Assembly: GCF_904061905.1 (NCBI RefSeq) | Contig: NZ_CAJFCI010000058.1 | Location: forward strand, 1 to 48,555 | Reading direction: 5' to 3' | Length of the DNA: 48,555 nt | Source of the DNA: Zestomonas carbonaria | GTDB taxonomy: Bacteria; Pseudomonadota; Gammaproteobacteria; Pseudomonadales; Pseudomonadaceae | The notes under the pieces: generated by a model | Seen by the model: only the letters and a program-made list of their open reading frames with translations | Told to the model about the DNA's origin: nothing | The model's database searches: none | Translations under genes and position numbers: made by a program | Part shown: one piece after another, positions 26,505 to 34,537 of the stretch | Position numbering within the stretch: the first letter of the stretch is position 1 | Layout: the number at the start of each line of letters is the position of its first letter

Positions 26505-29237
26505 ATGAGTGACCTATCCCGCACTACCAGCCTCGCCGACTCGACGGTGACGGTCAGCGATGGCAGATTCTTCCGGCCGCCGCTGCCGGCGGGATATGTG
26601 CCGCGTCCCCGGTTGTGCGAGCGGTTGCTGGGCGGGCTGGATGGACGCCTGCTGCTGGTCTGCGCGCCGGCGGGGTTCGGCAAGAGTTCCCTGGCCAGCG
26701 AGTTCTGCCAGGGGCTGCCGGCACACTGGCGCAGCCTGTGGCTCGGCCTGAGCCAGCGCGACAGCGATCCCGGCCGCTTCCTCGAACGCCTGCTGGCCGG
26801 CTTGCGCCAGTACTTCCCGGCGCTTGGCGATGAAGCCCTGGGCCTGCTGCGCATGCGCCAGCGCCACCAGCCGTTCGCCTTCGAGGAATGGCTGGACAGC
26901 CTGCTCGACGAACTCTCCGAATGCCTCGATCCGGCCCGGCCGCTGCTGCTGGTGCTGGATGACTATCACCTGGCGCAGGGCGCGGTGCTCGATCGCTGCC
27001 TGCAATTCTTCCTCAACCATCTGCCGCCCGGGCTGGTGCTGCTGGTCACCAGCCGCCAGCGGCCGGACTGGCACCTGGCGCGCCTGCGCCTGTCGCAACA
27101 GTTGCTTGAGTTGCAGGAGCAGGACCTGCGCCTGACCGCCGAGGAGTCCACCAGCCTGCTCGCCGGCCAGGGCACCGACCTGGAATGCGCCGATGTGCAG
27201 GCCCTGCTGCAACGCAGCGAAGGCTGGGTGGCCGGCCTGCGCCTGTGGCTGCTGGCCGCCGCCGACGAGCCGGATGGCAAGCTGCCTTCGCTGCACGGCG
27301 CCGACGGCCTGATCCGCGACTACCTGCTCGAGGAAGTGATCGAGCGGCAGGGCCGCGAGGTGCAGGCCTTCCTTTACGAGACGGCCTGCCTCGACCGCTT
27401 CTGCGCCGAGCTGTGCGACGCCGTGCGCGACAGCCACGACAGCGCAGCGATCCTCGACTACCTGCAGGCCCACCAGGTGTTCCTGGTGCCGCTCGACGAG
27501 CAGGGGCGCTGGTTCCGTTATCACCACCTGTTCTCCGACCTGCTGCGCGCGCGCCAGCCGGACAACCTGAGCCAGCCGCTGGCCCGCTCGTACCTGCGCG
27601 CCTGTCGCTGGTTCAGCGCGCAGGGCCAACTCGACGAAGCCATCGGCCTGGCCCTGCGCGCAGGCCAGCCGGACGTCGCGGCGAGCCTGGTGCAGAACCT
27701 TTCCGAACTGCAACTGCTCGGCGAGCAGAACGTCGCCATGCTGCTGCGCTGGAAGATGGACCTGCCGGACAGCCTGCTGAGCAGTTCGCCACGACTGATC
27801 GTGCTGTACGCCTGGGCGCTGGCCCTGGCCTGCCAACTGGATGCCGCGGAAGAGCTGGCCAGCCAGTTGGCGAACTTCCTGCCCGCGCCTTCGGCGCGTG
27901 CGCAGCGCTCGATGCTGTCCCAGTGGCTGGCATTGAGCGGTGTGATCGCCCGGGGGCGTGGCGACAGTGCGAGGGCCGAGGCGTATTGCGGCGAGGCATT
28001 GGCCAGCCTGCCGCGCGAGCGTACCGGCCAGCGGCAGATGTGCCTGTCGACCCTGGCCAACCTGGCGGTGGCGAACGGCGACCTGTGGCGCGCGCGCGGG
28101 CTCAACCGCGAGTCGCTGGAGTTGGCCCGGCGGGTCGACAATCCGTTGTTCGAGGCACTGGCCCACTACGACCGGGCGCGCGTACTGCAAGCGCGCGGCG
28201 AGGTGCTGCGCGCCTTCGATGAAGTGCGCCAGGGTCTGGATCGCTTGCGCGGCTTGCCGGCGCAACGGCTGTACGCGGTGCGTGCGCGGCTGACCTTGTA
28301 CGAAGGGCTCCTGCTGGTCCTGCGCCTGCAACCGGGGGCGGCGCGCGAGCGCCTGCGGACGGGGATCGCCGAAGCCTGTGCCTGCCGCGACCTCAGCCTG
28401 CTGCTCGGCTACTATCTGCTGGCCAGCCTGGACGGCCGCGAGGGGCGCTACGCCGAAGCCTTCGCCCACCTGGCCGAGGCCGAGCGGCTCATGCATATCT
28501 GGGACGTGCCGCCGATCTACTACCTGGCCATGCTGACCCTGGCCAAGTGCGAGCTCTGGCTGGCCCAGGGGCAACTGGAACAGGCGGGGCTGTGGCTGAC
28601 CCGGCTGGCGGAAACCTACAGCGGCCCCGAGGCCGCCACCGCGCCGGAGTTCCACCCGCAACTGCCACTGTACGTCGAATTGCAGCTCGCCTCCCTGGAA
28701 CGCCTCCAGAACCAGTGGCCGCAGGCCGAGCGCCGGCTACGGGCGCTCAGCCTGCGTGCGCAAGGCTGCGGCGGGCAGGCCATCGGCATCGCCGCCCAGG
28801 TCCAGTTGATCCTGCAATGGCTGCGCCTGGGCCATGAGCGCGAGGCGCGCCAGCAGTTGCTGAATTGCCTGGAGGCGGCGGTCGGTGGTGCCTTGCTGCC
28901 GTTCCACGACCTGATCCGGGAGCAGCCGCAGTGGCTGCGCGAGCAGTTACGCGCCGCCCCGGCCTGCCTGGTGGGCGAGGCGCTGCGGACGCTGCTGCCA
29001 GCCGGCGAGGAGGGTACGGGCGAGTCCCTCGTCGGCTCCACCGAGGCGCTCAGCGTGCGTGAGCTGGCGGTGCTCAAGCTGATTGCCCAGGGGTGTTCGA
29101 ACCAGGAGATCAGTGATCAACTGTTCATCTCCCTGCACACGGTGAAGACCCACGCCCGCCACATCAACAGCAAGCTCGGCGTCGAGCGCCGCACCCAGGC
29201 GGTGGCGCGGGCCAAGGCGCTGGGGTTGTTGAGCTGA
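26505..29237 (+). CDS. MalT-type (LAL) LuxR-family ATP-dependent regulator
   Basis: The 910-residue protein has a Walker A motif APAGFGKSS (54-62), Walker B LLLVLDDYH (147-155), a long helical repeat region (about 370-830) rich in Ala/Leu/Arg resembling TPR-like MalT sensors, and a C-terminal LuxR helix-turn-helix (LSVRELAVLKLIAQGCSNQE, then FISLHTVKTHARHINSKLGV). Such regulators bind ATP and an inducer to activate transcription. Position after the DUF1302/DUF1329 genes suggests it activates them and perhaps the ligase. The start at 26505 (MSDLSRTT) has no good ribosome-binding site; the frame is open to 26373, but that would begin at the preceding terminator. Confidence 0.9.
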   Translation: MSDLSRTTSLADSTVTVSDGRFFRPPLPAGYVPRPRLCERLLGGLDGRLLLVCAPAGFGKSSLASEFCQGLPAHWRSLWLGLSQRDSDPGRFLERLLAGLRQYFPALGDEALGLLRMRQRHQPFAFEEWLDSLLDELSECLDPARPLLLVLDDYHLAQGAVLDRCLQFFLNHLPPGLVLLVTSRQRPDWHLARLRLSQQLLELQEQDLRLTAEESTSLLAGQGTDLECADVQALLQRSEGWVAGLRLWLLAAADEPDGKLPSLHGADGLIRDYLLEEVIERQGREVQAFLYETACLDRFCAELCDAVRDSHDSAAILDYLQAHQVFLVPLDEQGRWFRYHHLFSDLLRARQPDNLSQPLARSYLRACRWFSAQGQLDEAIGLALRAGQPDVAASLVQNLSELQLLGEQNVAMLLRWKMDLPDSLLSSSPRLIVLYAWALALACQLDAAEELASQLANFLPAPSARAQRSMLSQWLALSGVIARGRGDSARAEAYCGEALASLPRERTGQRQMCLSTLANLAVANGDLWRARGLNRESLELARRVDNPLFEALAHYDRARVLQARGEVLRAFDEVRQGLDRLRGLPAQRLYAVRARLTLYEGLLLVLRLQPGAARERLRTGIAEACACRDLSLLLGYYLLASLDGREGRYAEAFAHLAEAERLMHIWDVPPIYYLAMLTLAKCELWLAQGQLEQAGLWLTRLAETYSGPEAATAPEFHPQLPLYVELQLASLERLQNQWPQAERRLRALSLRAQGCGGQAIGIAAQVQLILQWLRLGHEREARQQLLNCLEAAVGGALLPFHDLIREQPQWLREQLRAAPACLVGEALRTLLPAGEEGTGESLVGSTEALSVRELAVLKLIAQGCSNQEISDQLFISLHTVKTHARHINSKLGVERRTQAVARAKALGLLS

Positions 29238-29250
29238 GCATCCACCCGCA

Positions 29251-29629
29251 GGAGCGGCCCATGGCCGCGATCGCGCGCATGGCGCGCTCCTACGGTTGGG
29301 CGTGGCGGGAATGGGTTCAGCGATGCGATGCCTCTCGCCTTGCACGCGCCGTTCCCGTAGGAGCGGCCCATGGCCGCGAATCGCACGCATGGCGTGCTCC
29401 TACGGTTGGGCGTGGCGGGAATGGGTTCAGCGATGTGATGCCCCTCGCCTTGCACGCGCCGTTCCCGTAGGAGCGGCCCATGGCCGCGATCGCGCGCATG
29501 GCGCGCTCCTACGGTTGGGCGTGGCGGGAATGGGTTCAGCGATGCGATGCCCCTCGGCCTTGCACGCGCCGTTCCCGTAGGAGCGGCCCATGGCCGCGAA
29601 TCGCGCGCGTGGCGCGCTCCTACGGTTCG
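29251..29629. repeat. Tandem array of four hairpin repeats, period about 110 bases
   Basis: GGAGCGGCCCATGGCCGCG starts at 29251, 29360, 29470 and 29580, so the period is 109, 110 and 110. Each hairpin has GTAGGAGCG-type ends (CAGGAGCG in the first) closed by CGCTCCTAC or a one-base variant. Three spacers of about 60 bases (with TGGCGGGAATGGGTTCAGCG and TGCACGCGCCGTTCCC) are nearly identical. It fills the 382-base gap 29238-29619, and the fourth hairpin runs through the stop codon of the minus-strand gene. Confidence 0.95.
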
Positions 29630-30471
29630 CTGGGCACGCTGAGGTCGAGCTTGCTGGCCGGCTTGGCGGGCGCTTGTGGCTGGGCTAGCTGACGTTCGAC
29701 GTCGGCCTGGATCGCCGCCAGCACCGGCAGCAGTTCGCCCATGCTGGCGCGCACGGGCGGGTAGGGGTGCTTCTCCGCCAGTTCTCCGACCCGGCCGAGC
29801 AACTGCGGACGGATCTCGGCATCCAGGTGGACGAACAGCTCCGGCAACTGCTTGCCGAGCTCTGCGCCGTACAGCTCCAGGTCCTCGCGGTCGAACTGCC
29901 TGGTCAGGCCCAGGTAGTCCAGCGCGCTGGAGGTGAGCATGGCCGCCGCCGCCTTGGTTTCCCGCAGGCCCTGGAGGCGCACCGGGTTGCTCTGCTCCTG
30001 TTGCGAGAGGGTCGTCCAGAACTCGGTGGTGAGGGTGAACAGCACCACCTGCTGGCGCAGCGAATAGGTCATCAGGCCCAGCGCCTCGGCGCCGTAGGGC
30101 TGCTGCGCGGCGCGGAAGTCGAAGTACAGGCGCATCAGCTCCTTGAGCTGGAACAGCACCTCGCGCGCCTCGTTCTGGCGCAGTTCCAGCGGCGCATAGA
30201 TGTTCAACTGCGGGCGGAAATTCTCCTCGCTGACCATGCGCCGGTAGATCGGCCCGGTGAATTCGCCGTTGCGGCGGGGCAGGGCGTTGACCTGGCTTTC
30301 GTCGACTTTTTTCAGCGCCTCCAGCAACTGGTGGTACTGGTGGCTGCGCCAGGGTTTTTCCGGATCGGGAATCCGCTGCCCGAGGTAGAACAGCTCGGCT
30401 GCCGCCAGCGGGCGCCACAGAACCAGTAAAAGGATGGCCAGCGGCCAGAGCAGGCGGCGTGATAGCGTCAT
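29620..30471 (-). CDS. Conserved exported protein of unknown function
   Basis: I do not recognise a domain. The 283-residue protein starts with a clear signal peptide or anchor (about 1-25, RRLLWPLAILLLVLW then LAAA). The rest is mainly helical with many Leu, Gln and Glu, and a Pro/Ala/Lys stretch near the end (QPQAPAKPASK). It is probably periplasmic. It is divergent from the TetR gene and belongs to the backbone shared with P. aeruginosa. Its TAG stop is the outermost base triplet of the fourth tandem hairpin repeat, so the repeat may have cut or extended the original C-terminus. Confidence 0.75.
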   Translation of the reverse strand: MTLSRRLLWPLAILLLVLWRPLAAAELFYLGQRIPDPEKPWRSHQYHQLLEALKKVDESQVNALPRRNGEFTGPIYRRMVSEENFRPQLNIYAPLELRQNEAREVLFQLKELMRLYFDFRAAQQPYGAEALGLMTYSLRQQVVLFTLTTEFWTTLSQQEQSNPVRLQGLRETKAAAAMLTSSALDYLGLTRQFDREDLELYGAELGKQLPELFVHLDAEIRPQLLGRVGELAEKHPYPPVRASMGELLPVLAAIQADVERQLAQPQAPAKPASKLDLSVPSEP

Positions 30472-30498
30472 CGCGAAGAAGATTCCGACGGCAAATAG

Positions 30499-30526
30499 GG
30501 CAGGCAGGAAGAGTATCGGGCCTGCC
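30499..30526. promoter_or_regulatory. Inverted repeat between unknown gene and TetR gene
   Basis: GGCAGGC (30499-30505) and GCCTGCC (30520-30526) are exact complements with a 14-base spacer, in the 91-base divergent gap. It may be the TetR operator or a leader hairpin. No other signal is clear. Confidence 0.4.
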
Positions 30527-30562
30527 GTGAGCCGTCACCCCAGGCCTTGGTTGGGAGCGGCG

Positions 30563-31231
30563 ATGGAGACGGGAAGCGAGCTGGGCGCGGTGCGCGCGGT
30601 ATTCGAGGAACTTGGCGGGCACGAGGTGCTGCTGCGCCAGCCGGGCGCCGATGCCGATCCGCTGGTCGGCCACCTGCAACGCACCAATATCCAGTTGGCG
30701 GCGATCCCGGTGTTCGTCCGCAAGGGGTTGGCCGATGCCACGGTGAACGACCTGCTGGACGCCGCGAGGGTGTCGCGGCGGACCTTCTACAAATACTTCG
30801 CCAACAAGATGGACGTGCTCGAAGGCATCTACCGCACCTCGGTGCTGCTCCTGCTGGCGCGCTTCCGGGAGCAGGAGAACGGCGCCGCTAGCGTCGACGC
30901 CTGGCTGCGCGGCATGGTCGACTGCTTCTTCGACTACCACCTGGCGGTCGGTCCGATCATCCGCCTGATGCAGGAAGAGGCCCTGCGCGCCGACTCGCCG
31001 CTCGCCGTCCATCGCCAGCATGCCCACCAGGAAATGGTGCGATTGCTCGACGAGCGCCTGGCCTCCCACGGCCTGAACCGCGACCCGCTGGTGCCGCGCA
31101 CGCTGATCTGGGCGATGGAGGCCGCCTCGCTCGACCTGCTCGGTCGCCAGGCCGCGCGCGAGGAGATCGAACACGCCAAACGGGTGCTCGGCGAGCTGGT
31201 CTGCGCTTCCCTCGGTCCGCGCTCAACCTAG
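30563..31231 (+). CDS. TetR-family regulator with N-terminal extension
   Basis: The 222-residue protein has a TetR helix-turn-helix at about residues 48-92 (TVNDLLDAARVSRRTFYKYF), preceded by about 45 residues that are not part of usual TetR domains (FEELGGHEVLLRQPGADADP). The C-terminal helical domain is the ligand region. GGGAG precedes the ATG at 30563. The alpha/beta hydrolase gene follows after 74 bases on the same strand and may be its target. Ligand unknown. Confidence 0.87.
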   Translation: METGSELGAVRAVFEELGGHEVLLRQPGADADPLVGHLQRTNIQLAAIPVFVRKGLADATVNDLLDAARVSRRTFYKYFANKMDVLEGIYRTSVLLLLARFREQENGAASVDAWLRGMVDCFFDYHLAVGPIIRLMQEEALRADSPLAVHRQHAHQEMVRLLDERLASHGLNRDPLVPRTLIWAMEAASLDLLGRQAAREEIEHAKRVLGELVCASLGPRST

Positions 31232-31305
31232 GTTGGGGAGGCAACGCGGGTGCGGCGTGTTTTGCTAGGCGGTATTCCGACAAGAACGACTGCCGAGGTG
31301 CATGC

Positions 31306-32247
31306 ATGACCGCTTCCAGCCTTTCCCTGAACCCGCCACTGGCCGCCGGTTTCGCCCGCCTGGGCTTCGGCGCCCTGCCGCTCGAACGCCTCAAGGCCCG
31401 TTATGCGAACCCGGAAAGCGGCTCGCGTTTCATCGAGCTGGACGGCTTCAACGTCCACTACCGCGACGAAGGCAGCCGCGACAAGCCGGTGCTGGTGCTG
31501 ATCCATGGCGTGATGGCCTCGCTGCACACCTGGGACGGCTGGGTACAAGCCTTCGCCCCGCACTACCGGATCGTCCGCTTCGACGTGCCCGGTTTCGGCC
31601 TCACCGGCCCGGCGCGTGACGGCCGCTACGACGCCGAGCGCATGGTGGGGATCTTCGAGAAACTGCTCGACTACCTCGGGGTCGCCAGCGCGGTGGTCGC
31701 CGGCAACTCGCTGGGCGGCTACATCGCCTGGAACTTCGCGCTGGCCCAGCCGCAGCGGGTGGAGAAGCTGATCCTCATCGACCCGGCCGGCTACCAGATG
31801 AAGAAGGTGCCCTGGATGATCGCCTCCGCCGCGCTGCCCGGCTCGACCGTGGCGATGCCGCTGTGGATGCCGCGCGCGCTGATCGCCCAGGGTATCAAGG
31901 AAGTCTACGGCGAGCCGGGACGGATCAAGCCCGGCGTGGTGGAGCGCTACTACGACATCAGCCGCCGCCCGGGCAACCGCAAGGCGGCGATGGAAATCTT
32001 CCGCCTGCTGCTCAAGGTCAACCGCGAGGAACTGCACACCACACCGCAACGGGTGGCCCAGCTCAAGGTGCCGACCTTCCTGATGTGGGGCGACCGCGAC
32101 CGCTGGATCACGCCCCGGCACGTGCCGCTCTGGCAGCGCGACGTGCCGGGGATTCAGGTCAAGGTCTATCCCGGCGTGGGACATGTCCCAATGGAAGAGA
32201 TTCCGGAACAGAGCGCGGCGGATGCGCTGCGTTTCTTGCAGGGGTGA
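31306..32247 (+). CDS. Alpha/beta-fold hydrolase
   Basis: The 313-residue protein has the alpha/beta hydrolase triad: Ser135 in GNSLGGY, Asp265 in WGDRDRW and His293 in GVGHVPME. The oxyanion segment is LIHGVMASLHTW (65-76). The N-terminus is slightly long but not a signal peptide. Substrate cannot be told; carboxylesterase, lipase or epoxide-hydrolase-like enzymes look similar. AGGTG precedes the ATG. It lies downstream of a TetR gene, as in P. aeruginosa. A REP element follows within 20 bases of the stop. Confidence 0.9.
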   Translation: MTASSLSLNPPLAAGFARLGFGALPLERLKARYANPESGSRFIELDGFNVHYRDEGSRDKPVLVLIHGVMASLHTWDGWVQAFAPHYRIVRFDVPGFGLTGPARDGRYDAERMVGIFEKLLDYLGVASAVVAGNSLGGYIAWNFALAQPQRVEKLILIDPAGYQMKKVPWMIASAALPGSTVAMPLWMPRALIAQGIKEVYGEPGRIKPGVVERYYDISRRPGNRKAAMEIFRLLLKVNREELHTTPQRVAQLKVPTFLMWGDRDRWITPRHVPLWQRDVPGIQVKVYPGVGHVPMEEIPEQSAADALRFLQG

Positions 32248-32265
32248 TTGGTGGGAAGGGGGCGC

Positions 32266-32287
32266 GTAGCCCGGATGCAATCCGGGA
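32266..32287. repeat. TAGCCCGGATGCAATCCGGG repeat
   Basis: The short hairpin CCCGGAT/ATCCGGG appears again at 39336-39357 and, inverted with TACATCCGGGCTAC, at 46551-46572. It is a dispersed non-coding repeat found in pseudomonads. Confidence 0.85.
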
Positions 32288-32325
32288 AGCCGTTCAGGTC
32301 TGGCACGGAGCAGGCCCTCTAGCAC

Positions 32326-32440
32326 CGCCCCTCACCCCAGCCCTCTCCCGAGGGGAGAGGGAGTTTACGTGGCCCTCCATGACTTGACCGCCACTCCGAC
32401 AAGTCCCCTCTCCCTCCGGGAGAGGGTTAGGGTGAGGGGC
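32326..32440. repeat. Composite intergenic palindromic repeat, complete copy
   Basis: It starts CGCCCCTCACCCCAGCCC and ends GGGTTAGGGTGAGGGGC, with two inner hairpins (CCTCTCCC/GGGAGAGG). The interior (ACGTGGCCCTCCATGAC) differs from the copies at 6.4 kb. With the terminator at 32497 it fills the 303-base gap 32248-32550. Confidence 0.85.
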
Positions 32441-32496
32441 TGCGCTCGACCTTCTACGCCGATCTCCCGGACTACATCCAGGCCACACACAACATG

Positions 32497-32541
32497 AGAA
32501 AAACAAGAAAGCCCCACCCGCATAACATCGCGGGTGGGGCT
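32497..32541 (-). terminator. Rho-independent terminator of the first PF10118 gene
   Basis: The stem AGCCCCACCCGC (32510-32521) with GCGGGTGGGGCT (32530-32541) has 12 pairs and an 8-base loop. On the minus strand TTCTTGTTTTTCTC follows. Confidence 0.92.
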
Positions 32542-32550
32542 GGGCCGTGT

Positions 32551-33390
32551 TCAAACAGCCTGCGCCAGCGGCTCGGGATCGAATTCGCGGCGGGTCTGGT
32601 GCAGCAGGTCGAGATTGTTGTGCTGCCAGGGGTGGAAGTCGTCCTTGAAGAAGTCCAGGTAGGGGCGGATCAGGCCACGGAAGATGCCGTCCTTGCCCCA
32701 CATCCAGCTCAGGCCGTCGCGCCACACCCGCCAGTTCCACAGCAGGCCATCGCGCTTGAGCATGTGGATAAGCCCGCGATGGGTGTCGAGCATGAAGAAG
32801 AACGTGCCCATCACCATCGCCCGGCGCAGCAGTTTGCGGCTGCCGCAGACCTGCTGGTAGACGTCGAAGGCCACCGCCTTGTGCTCGGTTTCCTCCAGGG
32901 CGTGCCAGCGCCACAGGCGTTGCAGGGTGGGGTGGGCGCCCCCCAGGTATTCGGGGTGCTTGAGCAGGCCGTCGGCCATGATCGCGGTGATGTGCTCCAG
33001 GGCGGCGGTGGCGGCCAGTTGGCGCTTCGCGGAGAACTTCTTCTGGGTGTAGCGGATGCGGACCTGCGCACGCTTCTCCAGGCGGCCGATGTCGTAGCCG
33101 AGGTCGCGCAGGCGTGCGCTGTATTCCAGGTGTTCGCGGCTGTGGTGGCCTTCCTGGCCGATGAAGCCGCGGATCTGCTCTTTCAGCACCGGGTCTTCGA
33201 TCTGCTCGCGGAACAGCCGCACCGAGTCGATGAAGAAGCGCTCGCCGTCGGGGAACATCACCGACATGGCGTCGAACAGGTGGGTCTTGAAGGCATTGCC
33301 GCCGTGCCAGTGACGCGGCAGCGGGTTGGGCAGGTCGAAGTCCATGTGGCGCGGACGGATGACCAGGCCTGCGGGGGTGGTGCTAGCCAT
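32551..33390 (-). CDS. PF10118 predicted metal-dependent hydrolase, paralogue 1
   Basis: The 279-residue protein is the downstream one of two tandem paralogues. Conserved acid/His clusters suggest a two-metal site in a helical bundle: GERFF, IGQEGHHSREH, ALEHITA and HALEETEHKA. The family is annotated as predicted metal-dependent hydrolase; the reaction is unknown. The ATG at 33390 follows AGGGAG and replaces a 12-residue longer frame. It has its own terminator, and its own copy of the AraC-type site begins 75 bases upstream of the start, so it is probably transcribed separately from paralogue 2. Confidence 0.88.
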   Translation of the reverse strand: MASTTPAGLVIRPRHMDFDLPNPLPRHWHGGNAFKTHLFDAMSVMFPDGERFFIDSVRLFREQIEDPVLKEQIRGFIGQEGHHSREHLEYSARLRDLGYDIGRLEKRAQVRIRYTQKKFSAKRQLAATAALEHITAIMADGLLKHPEYLGGAHPTLQRLWRWHALEETEHKAVAFDVYQQVCGSRKLLRRAMVMGTFFFMLDTHRGLIHMLKRDGLLWNWRVWRDGLSWMWGKDGIFRGLIRPYLDFFKDDFHPWQHNNLDLLHQTRREFDPEPLAQAV

Positions 33391-33464
33391 GGGGACTCCC
33401 TGAGTCGTGTTGATCCATGGCTGCACTATGGGCGGAGGGCGACGGGCGGCAAAGGTTATGACCA

Positions 33465-33490
33465 GCCAATATGCGGGTCATTTGCGGCCA
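33465..33490 (-). promoter_or_regulatory. AraC-type operator, copy 1
   Basis: The site holds the direct repeat ATATGCGG/ATTTGCGG with an 11-base step, flanked by GCCA on both sides. It begins exactly 75 bases before the paralogue 1 start. It matches the site at 34477-34502 in 22 of 26 positions. A CATAGT -10-like element lies 35 bases before the start on the minus strand. Confidence 0.75.
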
Positions 33491-33568
33491 TGGGGGTGGT
33501 CGCTCGTCTCGCGGATATCGTCGGGCAGCCCGGCCCGCTCCGGGGCGCCCGGCCACAAGGCAGGCAAT

Positions 33569-34402
33569 CTAGGCCACTTCGTGCGGAGCGTCGAACTCGC
33601 GGCGATATCGTTCGACCAGGTAGAGATTGTCGTGCTGCCAGGGGTGGAAGTCGCGGCGGTAGAAGTCCAGGTAGACCTTCACCAGTTCGCGGAAGATGCC
33701 GTCCTTGCCCCACATCCAGCGCAGGCCGTCGCGCCACACTCGCCAGTTCCACAGCAGGCCGTCGCGCTTGAGCATGTGGACCAGGCCCTTGAAGGTGTCC
33801 CTGGTGAAGAAGAAGGTGCTCTGCAGCATCGCCCGCCGGCGCAGCCAGGGGCTGCCGCACACCGTCTGGTAGACGTCGAAGGCCACCGCCTTGTGCTCGG
33901 TTTCCTCCAGCGCGTGCCAGCGCCACAGGCGCGCCATCGCCGGGTCGGCGCCGTCCAGCCAGCGGGGGTTCTTCAGCACGGCATCGGCCATGATCGCGGT
34001 GAGGTGTTCCACCGAGGTGGTGGCGGCCAGTTGCAGTTCCGGCGACAGGTACTTGCGGACGAACGCCAGGCGCCGTTGCAGGCCGCGTTCGAGGTAGTCG
34101 ACGTCGTAGCCGAGTGCGCGCAGGCGCTCGCTGTATTCCGCGTGCTCGCGGCTGTGATGCCCTTCCTGGCCGATGAAGCCGCGAATCTGCTCCTTGAGCA
34201 ACGGTTCGTCGATACGCTCGCGGAACAGCCGCACCGAGTCGATGAAGAAGCGCTCGCCATCGGGGAACAGCACCGACATGGCGTCGAAGAAATGGGTCTT
34301 GAAGGCGTCGCCGCCGTGCCAGTGACGCGGCATCGGTTGCGGCAGGCCGAATTCCGGGCGGCGCGGGTGAATTTCCAAACCTTTAGGTGTGGTACTGGGC
34401 AT
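33569..34402 (-). CDS. PF10118 predicted metal-dependent hydrolase, paralogue 2
   Basis: The 277-residue protein is very similar to paralogue 1 along its whole length, for example FHPWQH near the end and WRVWRDGL before it. Candidate metal ligands are Glu50, Glu80-x2-His83, Glu132 and Glu167-x2-His170. Two ExxH motifs and spaced single Glu residues recall ferritin-like di-iron proteins; this is my reading, not an established fact. GAGGGAG precedes the ATG. The gene is divergent from the AraC regulator with 135 bases between, containing the second operator copy. The 178-base gap to paralogue 1 has no strong terminator. Confidence 0.88.
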   Translation of the reverse strand: MPSTTPKGLEIHPRRPEFGLPQPMPRHWHGGDAFKTHFFDAMSVLFPDGERFFIDSVRLFRERIDEPLLKEQIRGFIGQEGHHSREHAEYSERLRALGYDVDYLERGLQRRLAFVRKYLSPELQLAATTSVEHLTAIMADAVLKNPRWLDGADPAMARLWRWHALEETEHKAVAFDVYQTVCGSPWLRRRAMLQSTFFFTRDTFKGLVHMLKRDGLLWNWRVWRDGLRWMWGKDGIFRELVKVYLDFYRRDFHPWQHDNLYLVERYRREFDAPHEVA

Positions 34403-34476
34403 ACCAGCTCCCTCGATAATCTGGAACGCTGGTTCCGACTATGCTCCCATCAGGCAGGGTCGACAAGGCAGATCCG

Positions 34477-34502
34477 GCCAATATCCGGGTCGTATCCGGC
34501 CA
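34477..34502 (-). promoter_or_regulatory. AraC-type operator, copy 2
   Basis: The direct repeat ATATCCGG/GTATCCGG has an 11-base step, bounded by GCCA and GGCCA. It begins 75 bases before the paralogue 2 start and ends 35 before the AraC gene on the other strand, so it could serve activation and autoregulation. A CATAGT -10-like element lies 36 bases before the paralogue 2 start. Confidence 0.75.
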
Positions 34503-34537
34503 GCACAGCCCTTCATGACAACATGCAGTAGCAGGGT

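Noticed and set aside
26514..28661. 715-codon minus-strand frame opposite the LuxR regulator
   Set aside because: Shadow frame; the plus strand has Walker and LuxR motifs.
29251..29629. CRISPR array
   Set aside because: The repeated units are long hairpins with repeated, not unique, spacers, and no cas genes are present.
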